DNA from: Pseudomonas crudilactis
Lineage (GTDB): Bacteria > Pseudomonadota > Gammaproteobacteria > Pseudomonadales > Pseudomonadaceae
DNA length: 64,000 bases
NCBI RefSeq assembly: GCF_013433315.1
Contig: NZ_WXVV01000031.1
Coordinates: 1-64,000, forward strand
Reading direction: 5' to 3'
Both the position numbers and the translations under genes were made by a program. The notes under the pieces are model-generated. The model searched no databases. It had not been told where the DNA came from and worked only from the letters and a program-made list of their open reading frames with translations. Of the stretch, positions 50,598 to 60,100 are shown in pieces (positions within the stretch are counted from its first letter, which is position 1; each line of letters starts with the position of its first letter).

Positions 50598-51584
50598 TCA
50601 GGTCGGTTTCTTCTCTATTCGCAGCGCCTTGGCCTTGGCCTCCACCACCAGATACATCACCACCGTAATCAACAACGGCAACAGAAAATAAATCGCCCGA
50701 TACGCCAGCAATCCCGCTACCAGACTGCCACGTGAAGCCTCGTGTTGCAGCAACGCCACGAACACCGCTTCCAGCACGCCAAGCCCCGCCGGAATATGCG
50801 TGATGACCCCGGCAATCGCACTGATCAACAACACCCCCAGCACCAACGGATAATCCAGTTTGCTCGGCAACAAGGTGAAAATCACCGCCGCCATCAGTGA
50901 CCAGTTCAACGCCCCCAGCAGCAATTGCAGGACGGCCATGCGCAGCGACGGCAGATTGATTTCCACCCCGCGAATCGACCATTCGCGACGTTTGGAAAAC
51001 TGACACGCCGCCAGATAGCCGGCGCTGATCAGCAGCAACAGAACACCAATGCCTTGCAACGCCGCGCTGCTGATTTTCCAGCCCGGTGGCATTGTCACCA
51101 ATCCACTGCTGAACACCACGCCGGCAATGGTCATGTAGCCGAACCAATTGGTCGCCAGGCTCAGACCGAGGATCTTGGCGATGTTGCTTTTGCTCACGCC
51201 AAGGCGCGAATACAGCCGATAACGCATGGCGATGCCGCCGACCCAGGCACTCAGATTGAGGTTGAACGCATAGCTGATGATTCCTACCGGCAGAATCTGT
51301 TTCCAGGTCAGGTCCTGACGAATGTAAGTACGGCCGATCAGATCAAAACTGGCGTACACCAGAAAACTCAGCAGGGTCAGGCTGGCGGCGATAATCAAGG
51401 TGCGCACTTTGAAATCGGCAAGGGTTTGCAGCACCTCGGCCCATTCAATGCGCGTGGCGAACATCGTCAGCAACACGATCAACGCGAGGAAAAACAGCAG
51501 GGTCAACGGACGCTTCCAGCGGCTCCATTTCGAGTGCGTTGCTGGCGCCGAATGCGGGGCGGAATGCACCTCGGAATGGCTCAT
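50598..51584 (-). CDS. ybhN: YbhN-type membrane protein (lysylphosphatidylglycerol synthase TM/UPF0104 family)
   Basis: The 328-aa integral membrane protein has about eight hydrophobic segments starting at residue 27. Family features are the NxNLSAWVGGIAMRYRLYSRLG-like stretch (here FNLNLSAWVGGIAMRYRLYS, about 109-128) and PAGLGVLEAVFVALLQ near 270, shared with the flippase part of MprF. It has no soluble transferase domain, so any role in lipid movement is an inference. The ATG overlaps the clsB stop (ATGA). Confidence 0.87.
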   Translation of the reverse strand: MSHSEVHSAPHSAPATHSKWSRWKRPLTLLFFLALIVLLTMFATRIEWAEVLQTLADFKVRTLIIAASLTLLSFLVYASFDLIGRTYIRQDLTWKQILPVGIISYAFNLNLSAWVGGIAMRYRLYSRLGVSKSNIAKILGLSLATNWFGYMTIAGVVFSSGLVTMPPGWKISSAALQGIGVLLLLISAGYLAACQFSKRREWSIRGVEINLPSLRMAVLQLLLGALNWSLMAAVIFTLLPSKLDYPLVLGVLLISAIAGVITHIPAGLGVLEAVFVALLQHEASRGSLVAGLLAYRAIYFLLPLLITVVMYLVVEAKAKALRIEKKPT

Positions 51585-52855
51585 GAGCGGTCACCTCGAA
51601 ACGGCTTTAGCCTCGGTTTGTGCGCCGGCAGCCAACCGGCCATCGCCGGGAAATGCCGTAGAAAGTGGAACACCAGAAAACCCACAGTCATGTGCCAGAT
51701 GCGCCCACGTGGCGACTGGCTGGCGTCCATGGCTTTGCAGTGGTTCTGGCTGAGGTCTTCAAGGCGTTCGAACAGATGCTGATTGAACGCGCGGTCGCGG
51801 ATCAGCACGTTGGCTTCCAGATTCAGCGACAGGCTCAGCGGGTCGAGATTGCTCGAGCCGACGGTGCTCCATTCTTCATCGACCAGCGCGACTTTGCCGT
51901 GCAGCGGGCGCTGGCAATATTCATGAATCTGCACGCCGGCCTTGAGCAGGTAATCGTAAGTCATGCGCGCCGCCAGTTTGGCCACCAGCATGTCCGGTTG
52001 CCCCTGCAGAATCAGGCGGACCTCAACCCCGCGACGTGCAGCATTGCGGATTTCCCGCAACAGGCGATAACCGGGGAAAAAGTAGGCGTTGGCGATCACC
52101 ACCCGGCGTTTGGCGCGGCGCAGCACCTGCAAATACACGTCTTCGATGTCGGAGTGATGCTGGTCGTTATCGCGGAATACCAGGCGTACTTGACCGTCGT
52201 GATCGTTGAACGCCATTTCCGCGCGGCGCTGGCGCCGGCGTTGCCACCAGAAGCGTGCGCGTCCGGGGCGACCGCTTTGCAGCAGGGCAAAGTGGTGGAT
52301 GTCAGCGACCACCGGCCCCTGCACTTGCACCGAGTAATCCTGTTTGGCTTCGGGGCCGAAATCAGCGAGGTGGTCGCCGGAAAAGTTGATCCCGCCAATA
52401 AACGCGATCAGGCCGTCGACCACCACGATCTTGCGGTGCAAACGGCGGAACCAGTTGGTGCGAATGCCCAAGCGTTTCGGCGCCGGGTCGAAAATTTGCA
52501 GATGCACGCCGGCCTCACTCAGCGCGGTGAGATAACCGGTGGTCAACTCGCCACAACCAAAGCCGTCGAGGCTGACGGTGGTGCGCACGCCTCGTCGCGC
52601 GGCATCGATCAGTATCTCCTGCAACTCGGCGCCGACCTTGTCTTCGAAAACGATAAACGTCTCGAGGAGGATCTCACTCTTCGCCGCGCGCATCGCTTCG
52701 AACACTCGCGGAAAATACTCCTCGCCGTTCTCCAGCAACTCAACGCGATTGTTGCCCTGCCAGCGGTACTCGACATCAACATGGCCGGGCTCGCGTATCG
52801 GCGGGTTGATGGCGATCGGTTCCACGGCGGATTTCTCCAGCGGCGCGCTGCTCAT
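51581..52855 (-). CDS. clsB: Cardiolipin synthase ClsB
   Basis: The 424-aa phospholipase D family enzyme makes cardiolipin from phosphatidylglycerol. Two HKD motifs are seen: H140-K142-D147 in HRKIVVVD and H319-K321-D326 in HGKVALVDEEWSTVGSSN. It lacks the two N-terminal membrane segments of ClsA, typical of ClsB. The C terminus has one hydrophobic patch (WHMTVGFLVFHFLRHF). ATG 52855 overlaps the ybhP stop by ATGA. The order ybhP-clsB-ybhN is the same as in E. coli. Confidence 0.92.
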   Translation of the reverse strand: MSSAPLEKSAVEPIAINPPIREPGHVDVEYRWQGNNRVELLENGEEYFPRVFEAMRAAKSEILLETFIVFEDKVGAELQEILIDAARRGVRTTVSLDGFGCGELTTGYLTALSEAGVHLQIFDPAPKRLGIRTNWFRRLHRKIVVVDGLIAFIGGINFSGDHLADFGPEAKQDYSVQVQGPVVADIHHFALLQSGRPGRARFWWQRRRQRRAEMAFNDHDGQVRLVFRDNDQHHSDIEDVYLQVLRRAKRRVVIANAYFFPGYRLLREIRNAARRGVEVRLILQGQPDMLVAKLAARMTYDYLLKAGVQIHEYCQRPLHGKVALVDEEWSTVGSSNLDPLSLSLNLEANVLIRDRAFNQHLFERLEDLSQNHCKAMDASQSPRGRIWHMTVGFLVFHFLRHFPAMAGWLPAHKPRLKPFRGDRS

Positions 52856-53649
52856 AGTTCGATCTCTACCGATAAAGGAACGTGGTCGGAAAGGTGCGAC
52901 CAAGGCCTGTTCGCCAGGACTTTCGGCTGGCTGGCCTTGAGGTTGCGCACGTAAATACGATCAAGCCGAAGTGCTGGCAGGCGCGCGGGAAAACTGCGTG
53001 CCGGTTTGCCCTGATGCTCGGCGAACACTTCGCGCAGGCCGCAAGGTTTGAGCTGCGCATCGGCGCGCTGGCGCCAGTCGTTGAAATCGCCAGCGACGAT
53101 CACTGGTGCGTCGTCGGGCAACTCCGCCAAGCGTTGCATGAGCAAATCCAGCTGGGCGTTGCGATGACTTTCGCGCAGGCCCAGATGCACGCAGATCGCA
53201 TGCACTTCGGTGCCGTCGCCGGGCAGGCGCAGCACGCAATGCAGCAGGCCACGGTTCTCGTGGCCGTTGATCGAGACGTCGAGGTTGTCGTGACGAATGA
53301 TCTGGAATTTCGACAGCAGCGCATTGCCGTGGTCGCCCTCCGGGTACACCGCGTTGCGCCCATAGGCGAACTGCGGCCAGAGGCTGTCGGCGAGGAATTC
53401 ATACTGCGGCATCGTCGGCCAATTGCTGTAGCGCTTGGGATGGTGCTCGTGGGTGCCGTGGACTTCCTGCAGAAACACCACATCGGCGGCGACGCTGCGT
53501 ACCGCTTCGCGCAGTTCCGGCAGGATGAAGCGCCGATTCAGTGCGGTAAAACCCTTGTGGGTATTGACCGTCAGTACGGTGAACGTCCGCACGGACGGCG
53601 CAACGACCGAGCCCTCATCGGTGAAGCCAACCGGTTCCGGAATACTCAT
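52852..53649 (-). CDS. ybhP: Endonuclease/exonuclease/phosphatase family protein YbhP
   Basis: The 265-aa metal-dependent hydrolase has the motifs VNTHKGF, VFLQEVHG, HLGLRESHR, VAGDFNDW and HLSDHVPL in the order of the EEP superfamily (DNase I, inositol phosphatases). Given its place before clsB, a phospholipid or head-group substrate is plausible, but unproven. The ATG overlaps the stop of the DUF72 gene (ATGA). Confidence 0.9.
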   Translation of the reverse strand: MSIPEPVGFTDEGSVVAPSVRTFTVLTVNTHKGFTALNRRFILPELREAVRSVAADVVFLQEVHGTHEHHPKRYSNWPTMPQYEFLADSLWPQFAYGRNAVYPEGDHGNALLSKFQIIRHDNLDVSINGHENRGLLHCVLRLPGDGTEVHAICVHLGLRESHRNAQLDLLMQRLAELPDDAPVIVAGDFNDWRQRADAQLKPCGLREVFAEHQGKPARSFPARLPALRLDRIYVRNLKASQPKVLANRPWSHLSDHVPLSVEIEL

Positions 53650-54572
53650 GCCAGCACTCCTTCGCCAGCCGGTTCGCCGGGGGTGGTGGCGAGGTCTTTA
53701 TCCAGCTCGAAACGATGCAGCAGGTCACGGGCGTCGTACGGCGCGCGGACTTTGATGTCGTTGTCGAAATAGCAGAACACTTCGCGGGATTTGCGTGCGC
53801 GTGGCTTCAAGCGTGGTGCGATCAGGTGCGCGTCTTTTGGTTGCTCGCCGTGGTGCCAGGCGTCGATGCGTTCGGCCCAGCGCTTGAGGGCTGGCGCGGT
53901 GTAATCGCTGGCGTAGAGCTCTTCGGCGCCGTGCAGGCGCAAGTAGACAAAGTCGCTGGTGAGGTCTTCGCGGTACGGCCATTTATTGGCGGTGTCGGCG
54001 ATCACCAGTGCGGTGTTGTAGCGCTTCAATAGGCGCACAAAATCGGGATCAAGGAAGCTGTCGTTGCGGATTTCCACAGCGTGGCGCAGCGGTTTTTTAC
54101 GCCAGGCTTTCAGGCTCGCGTGACCGTGCAGATGAGCGTCGTGTTGCCGGGCGAGGGTGGCGGCGGCTTCGGTATCGTGGGGCAGTAGCGCGAGGAAATG
54201 TTCAAAACGCTCAGGCTCGAATTTGAAGTTCGGCGGAAATTGCCAAAGGATCGGCCCGAGCTTTTCCTTGAGTTCCAGCACCCCGGAGGCGAAGAAATTG
54301 GCCAGAGGCTTTTCGATCTCGCGCAAACGGCGGGTGTGGGTGATGAAGCGCGGCGCCTTGACGCTGAAGACGAAGTCGTCGGGGGTTTCGGCGTACCACT
54401 GCGCGTAGCGTTCGGGCCGTTGCAGGGCGTAGAACGATCCATTGATTTCGATGCTGTTGACCGCCCGCGAAGCGAACTGCAATTCGCGTTTCTGCGCCAG
54501 TCCCTTGGGGTAGAAGTCCCCGCGCCACGGTGCGTAGCGCCAGCCGGAAATACCGATGTGAATCGTTGCCAT
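53646..54572 (-). CDS. DUF72 family protein (YecE type)
   Basis: The 308-aa protein has the TIM-barrel-like DUF72 pattern: IHIGISGWRYAPWRGDFYP at the start, VNSIEINGSFYALQRPERYA, GPILWQFPPNFKF and a C-terminal CYFDNDIKVRAPYDARDL. The biochemical role of the family is unsettled. It is the first gene of a four-gene run (DUF72-ybhP-clsB-ybhN) joined by 4-nt overlaps, so all four are likely co-translated. Confidence 0.87.
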   Translation of the reverse strand: MATIHIGISGWRYAPWRGDFYPKGLAQKRELQFASRAVNSIEINGSFYALQRPERYAQWYAETPDDFVFSVKAPRFITHTRRLREIEKPLANFFASGVLELKEKLGPILWQFPPNFKFEPERFEHFLALLPHDTEAAATLARQHDAHLHGHASLKAWRKKPLRHAVEIRNDSFLDPDFVRLLKRYNTALVIADTANKWPYREDLTSDFVYLRLHGAEELYASDYTAPALKRWAERIDAWHHGEQPKDAHLIAPRLKPRARKSREVFCYFDNDIKVRAPYDARDLLHRFELDKDLATTPGEPAGEGVLA

Positions 54573-54688
54573 GCTGCCCTCCCGTTGAAAGCCCTCGTGT
54601 TGCCGCTGTCTTCTGATGACTGCGGGCGGTTCGGGAAAGTTTCGACGGTATTACGGACGGTCACGTCGAAAGCGAAGATCAAAAGCGC

Positions 54689-54855
54689 TCCCCCTCACCC
54701 CAACCCTCTCCCCCAAGGGGGCGAGGGGGAAGGGAGCAGATCTTCGTGGTTTTGAAGGCTTGAGTTCGACTGCAGACTTTCAGGTCGATGTATCAATACC
54801 AGTCAACTCGGTCAGTCCCCTCTCCCCCTGGGAGAGGGCTAGGGTGAGGGTGCTC
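54689..54855. repeat. Composite intergenic repeat (CCCTCACC...GGGAGAGGG family), copy 1
   Basis: Both ends are inverted, purine/pyrimidine-biased hairpins (CCCTCTCCCCCAAGGGGG and CCCCTCTCCCCCTGGGAGAG). The interior GTTCGAC...TTCAGGTCGATG is the reverse complement of related sequence inside the copy at 63535-63710. It lies in the 345-nt gap between the divergent DUF72 and mechanosensitive channel genes. The rest of this gap carries no recognisable gene. Confidence 0.75.
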
Positions 54856-54917
54856 TTGAACTTGCCGCACAAATTTCGATCAGTTCCTTACAGGTTCAGC
54901 CACGGGAGATCGGAGTT

Positions 54918-57011
54918 TTGGTCAAGTTCAGGATCGCCATTGCGCTGGGAGCATTGCTGTTTCTCGGTGCCAGTGAAATCGACGCCGCCGCGCTACCGGG
55001 CCTCCCGGCCGCTACCGAAGAGGCGGCCAAACCTGAACCGATTGTGCAGGGCGGGCTGCTTGGTGCGATCAGTTCGAGCATCGACGACGTCCAGGACAAG
55101 CTCGATCTCAACGAACACCTGGTCGACGCCTGGCGCCTGCGCGCCGATCGCGCCGCCGATGAAGTCGACAAACTGGTCAATCAACCGTCGAATCGCTCGG
55201 GCTGGAGCGTCGCAGGCGATTTCCTCACGCTGTCGGGCGTCTGGCTTGGCAGTTTCGCGTTGTTGACCGTGCTCGGCAGTTTGATGGCCAAGCGTCTGCG
55301 CGAGGGCCGCTGGTTGCGCACCCGCCAGCGCAGTCAGGACCTGATTGGTTACTTGCTGCCGTATACCGTGCCGGCGCTGATCTGCCTGCCGCTGACGCTG
55401 TACGTCAGCCATTTTCTGCAAGCCTCGGCGGGCCGCGCACTGGCGCTGTGCTTGGCCTACGCCACCAGCAGCGGCATTTTTTCCACCTCGATGTTGTTGT
55501 GCGTGGTGGTGATGTTCAACGTCGGCCATAAGCGTCCGGCGGCGCGGATCATTCGTGATTACTGCCCGCGGCCGCTGTTCCTGATCGGCTTCCTCGCGGC
55601 TCTCAGTGATGCGCTGACCAGCCCGCAGATCGCCCGCCAACTGGGCGGTAACATCACCAGCAGTGTTGCGGTATTTACGGGCCTGATTGCTTCGGTGATT
55701 TTCGGCTTGTTAGTGATCCGATTGCGTCGCCCGGTGGCGCACCTGATCCGCAATCGTTCGCTGAGCCAGCGCTTGAAACAACCCTCGTTGCAGGAGTCAC
55801 TGCGGATTTTTTCCGGACTGTGGTATTGGCCGATCGTGCTGATGGTGCTGGTCTCGGCGGTCAATCTGATCGGCATCGGCGAGGACAATCAGAAAGCCCT
55901 GCGCTGTGCACTGTTCACCACGGTTTTGTTAATCGGCACGGTGTTCCTCAGCACGATTCTGCAGCACCTGTTCAAGTCGCGAAAAGCCGAAGCAATCCAG
56001 CGCAGCAGTGCTTACAAAGAGCGTTTTCTCAGTCTGCTTCACGCGTTGCTGCGGATCGTCATCGCCATTGCCTTCATCGATATCCTCGGGCGGATCTGGG
56101 GCGTATCGCTGCTCGATTTTGCCCAGAGCAGCACGGTCGGACGAGCAATCAGCAACGCGCTGAGCAGCATTGGCCTGATCTTCCTGGTCACGTGGCTGCT
56201 GTGGGTGGTGCTCGACACGGCGATTCAGGAGGCACTGAAACCACCGCTCAGCAAACGCGCGGCACGCCAGCCGAGCACGCGGGTGAAAACCATCCTGCCG
56301 CTGCTGCGCAACGCGATCAAAATCATCCTGGTGGTGATCTGCGCGATCACCACCATGGCCAATCTTGGGATCAACGTTGCGCCGCTGCTGGCCGGTGCCG
56401 GGGTGGTCGGGCTGGCCATCGGTTTCGGTTCGCAGCAATTGGTGCAGGACGTGATCACCGGGCTGTTCATCATCATCGAAGACACGCTGTCGATTGGTGA
56501 TTGGGTGGTGCTTGATTCCGGGCATGCCGGCACGGTTGAAGGGCTGACCATTCGCACCCTGCGTCTGCGTGACGGCAAAGGATTTGTGTACTCGGTGCCG
56601 TTTGGTCAGATCAAAGCAGTGACCAACCAATCGCGGCAGTTTGCCTTTGCGTTTTTCTCGGTGCAGTTCACCTACGATACGGACGTGGATAGAGCCATCG
56701 AGCTGATTCGCGAGACCGGCGATTCGATCCGCGAAGACCCATTCCTCAAGTACAACCTGCAGGGGCCGCTGGATGTGTTTGGCGTGGACAAGATGGATTT
56801 GAACGGCGTGGTGCTGACGGCGCAGTTCAGGACGGTGTCGGGTGGGCAGTATGCGGTGAGTCGGGCGTTCAACCAGCGTTTGAAGAAGCTTGTGGATAAC
56901 AGTCCGGTGGTGCATTTCGCGCAGACTTATCCACAGCAGGTTTTGTTGCCGAAGCGGCAGCAGGAGGGTGAGGTAATGGCGAGCGAGGTGCCGCAGGAAT
57001 CGCGGACCTAG
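54918..57011 (+). CDS. ybiO: Large mechanosensitive channel of the MscS family (YbiO-like)
   Basis: The 697-aa inner-membrane channel has a signal peptide (VKFRIAIALGALLFLGASEIDAA cut here as IALGALLFLGASEIDA), a periplasmic/linker part and about ten hydrophobic segments. The C-terminal MscS core has the pore helix ANLGINVAPLLAGAGVVGLA and GFGSQQLVQDVITGLFIIIE (about residues 475-520). The beta domain follows with IGDWVVLDSGHAGTVEGLTI. It releases solutes under hypo-osmotic shock in the family. A TTG start at 54918 is used; CGGGAGATCGGAG lies before it. The start could move slightly. Confidence 0.88.
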   Translation: MVKFRIAIALGALLFLGASEIDAAALPGLPAATEEAAKPEPIVQGGLLGAISSSIDDVQDKLDLNEHLVDAWRLRADRAADEVDKLVNQPSNRSGWSVAGDFLTLSGVWLGSFALLTVLGSLMAKRLREGRWLRTRQRSQDLIGYLLPYTVPALICLPLTLYVSHFLQASAGRALALCLAYATSSGIFSTSMLLCVVVMFNVGHKRPAARIIRDYCPRPLFLIGFLAALSDALTSPQIARQLGGNITSSVAVFTGLIASVIFGLLVIRLRRPVAHLIRNRSLSQRLKQPSLQESLRIFSGLWYWPIVLMVLVSAVNLIGIGEDNQKALRCALFTTVLLIGTVFLSTILQHLFKSRKAEAIQRSSAYKERFLSLLHALLRIVIAIAFIDILGRIWGVSLLDFAQSSTVGRAISNALSSIGLIFLVTWLLWVVLDTAIQEALKPPLSKRAARQPSTRVKTILPLLRNAIKIILVVICAITTMANLGINVAPLLAGAGVVGLAIGFGSQQLVQDVITGLFIIIEDTLSIGDWVVLDSGHAGTVEGLTIRTLRLRDGKGFVYSVPFGQIKAVTNQSRQFAFAFFSVQFTYDTDVDRAIELIRETGDSIREDPFLKYNLQGPLDVFGVDKMDLNGVVLTAQFRTVSGGQYAVSRAFNQRLKKLVDNSPVVHFAQTYPQQVLLPKRQQEGEVMASEVPQESRT

Positions 57012-57040
57012 AGCAAGTTATGGGGTGGGACTGCGGACCC

Positions 57041-57111
57041 TTTCGCGAGCAGGCTCGCTCCCACAGGGGGAACGCGATCAAACTGTGGGAGCGAGCCTGC
57101 TCGCGAAGGCG
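57041..57111. repeat. REP doublet (REPIN 5, GTGGG ends inward)
   Basis: Two REP motifs face each other across 20 bp. The spacer is similar to that of REPIN 4 (shared AGGGG, CGCG and CAAA blocks). It lies between the convergent channel and lhr genes. Confidence 0.88.
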
Positions 57112-57126
57112 TCAATTCAGCTCACA

Positions 57127-60100
57127 TCAATGCCGGATCAGCTTGCTGCGCACCTGCTCCATGTCGATCTGATCCAGCTCCAGCCAGAACTGCTGCTTGC
57201 CGGCAATCTCCGCCGCCGCCGGCAACCCATCGCGATACACCAGCCGATTACTCACCAGCGCCGGCACTTTCACCCCCGGCAATAACGTCCCGGCCAGATT
57301 CAGCGGATCAACCCCACACACCGCCACCAGACTGGCGTCATGCGGCCGCCGACGTACTTCGCGCAACAACGGAATCGCCTCAGGCAAGGCAAACTGTTCC
57401 CCCGCCAAACCACTGACAAACCGCCCGCCACGAATCTCGCCCCGCGCTTCCAGCCGATGAAACGTGCGCAGCAGTTCGCGCCAGCTCGGCAACCAATCGG
57501 CCTCACGTTCGAGCAGGCGCCAGAACACTACGCCGTAACGCCGCAACAAGGTCATCGCGACGTGCTCCAGCGTCTCGCTGTTATCCACAGCTGCTCCGCG
57601 CCGCAGCAATGCCCAACGCCCGGCATCGTCCATTCCTCCCACAAACGCCCCGCGCCCACGACGACTGCTGCGCTGCTGGCGCTTGCTCGCCGGGGTGATC
57701 AACGCGCGCAGGCCGGCGAAGCTGTCGGCGTTCACCAGCCCGGCGCCGACCAGTTCCTGCAAGGCGATTTCCAGTTCCGTGCGTAGCAGGTGCGCTTCAT
57801 GAGTCAGCTCATCGAAAAACAGCGCGCCGTGCTGAGTCAGCGCTTCAAAAACCTTTTGGGTTTTCGGTGACAGCTCGCTCACAGGCGTCTGTTCAGCCAA
57901 CGCACTCCATAAACCAACCTGGCTGCGCGGCAGCAACACGATCGGCGTGCTTCGCAACGCCGTGCCGCTGACTTTCTGCCGGGCACTGAGGCGCGTCCAC
58001 ACCAGTTTGCCGTTGCGGCACAGGTCATCCAGCCAGCTCGGTGAATAGTCCTTGAGACGGGCCGGGAGAAGGTCGCTGTCCCACGCCGAAGCCGCCGCCG
58101 CGTAACCTTCGAACTGGCCGACAATTGCCGGTAAAACGGCGCTGCCCTGACCACGAGTCGAGGGCGACAGATGCTGCCAGTCGAACAGAAAGCGCATGAA
58201 ATCCTGCAGCGCCACCGGTTCGATTTCCCGGCGCAGGCGCTTGACCGTGTAGCGATGAATACGCGCGAGCAGGTGCCGTTCGCACCATTCTTCTACCACC
58301 AATCCCGGCGTGAATTGGCCGCGTAACACATAGCCTTCGCGTTCCAGTTGCGCGAGGGGTTGATGGACTTGAGCGGTCGGCAGCGCGAGCGGTTCGGCAA
58401 TCGCGGATAACGGCAGCGGTCCGAAGGCACCGAGGCGTGCGCGGATCACTTCGATCAGCGCTTCATCGAACGTCCAGGCTTCATCGAATCCCGGCAACGC
58501 CTCCAGTTCGGCTTGCAATTTGGCCTGTGGATAAAGCGCTTGCAGGCAGGTCAGGCGTTCGCGGGCCAGCCATAGCCAATGCTCGGGATCGATTTGCAAA
58601 CGGCAGGCGCGACCACAGCTTGCCAGATTTTCCAGCCACGCACGCCAGCCTTCGTTCGCTTGCACTTCCTCATCGCTGATGCATGCAAGGCTCATCAGCG
58701 CTTCATGCATTTCATCCACAGCGTTCGGCGTCGGCCACGCTTCTTCGCGCACGGCGGTAATCGCGTCCGCGTCCAGTGCACCAAGGTCATCGGTCGATTG
58801 CGGATCGCTCCAGCGCCGGTTGATCACCGCTTGGGTGCGACGCTCTTCCAGCGGTGCATCGTCGAGAAAGGTGTACGGCCGCGCACTGAGAATTTCTGCC
58901 GCGAGCGGCGAGGGTGCCGGCAGGTCGCGGCTGATCAAACGCACCTCGCCACGCTCCATGCGCCGCAGCAGATTGAGCCAGCCTTCGCTGTCCATCGCCT
59001 CGTGGAGGCAATCGTCGAGGGTCTGCTCAATCAGCGGATGCTCGGGAATCTCGCGTTCGCCGGCGAGGTTTTCCAGGCAAGCAATCTGATCGGGAAATAC
59101 GCTGGCAATCAGGTCTTCGCTTTTCATCCGCTGCAATTGCGGCGCGACTTTGCGCCCGCCGGTAAAACGCGGCAGCGCCAACGCCACCCCGGCATTCCAG
59201 CGCCAGCGCACGCCGAACAGCGGCGCATCGAGTACCGCTTGAATGAGGATGTGCTCGGCGCTGTTGCTGTGCAGGTAACGCCAGATGTCATCCAGTTCAA
59301 AGCTGTGGCTGGTGGACAGCGACAGCACGATCGCGTCTTCACTGGCAGCAGCCTGCAATTCGAAATTGAAGGTGCGACAGAAACGCTTGCGCAGGGCCAG
59401 GCCCCAGGCGCGGTTGATGCGGCTGCCGAACGGCGAGTGAATGATCAGTTGGGTGCCACCGGATTCGTCGAAAAAGCGCTCCATCAGCAGCGTGTCTTGC
59501 GAGGGCAGGGCGCCGAGGATCTGCCGGGCGCGGGCGAGGTATTCGACCAGTTGCTCGGCGCTGGCGCGGTTGAGGCCGAGGGTGTGCGTCAGCCAGTCGA
59601 GCGCCGGTTGCAGGTCGCCGGGGCTGGCGCCGAGCAGTTCGTCTAGCTGCGCTTGCAGGCGCGCCACGGCAGCCGACAATTCATCGCTGCGCCCCGGTGC
59701 TTCGCCGAGCCAGAATGGAATGGTCGGCGGCTGGCCATGGGCATCCTCGACCCGCACCTTGCCGGTTTCCACGCGCAGGATCCGATACGACGTATTGCCG
59801 AGCTGGAACACGTCGCCGGCTATGCTTTCCACGGCGAAGTCTTCGTTGACGCTGCCGATGTTCAGGCCTTGCGGCTCAAGCATCACACTGTAATCGGCGT
59901 TGTCGGGGATGGTGCCACCGCTGGTCACGGCAGTCAGTTGCGCGCCACGCCGGCCACGCAAGGTGCGGCTGACGGCGTCGCGGTGCAGATAAGCGCTGCG
60001 GATGCCCTGTCGGCCGTTGTAACCTTCGGCGAGCATGCTCAGCAGGGACTGATAGTGTCTTTCGTCGAGATCGCGATACGGCGAGGCTTGGCGGAACATC

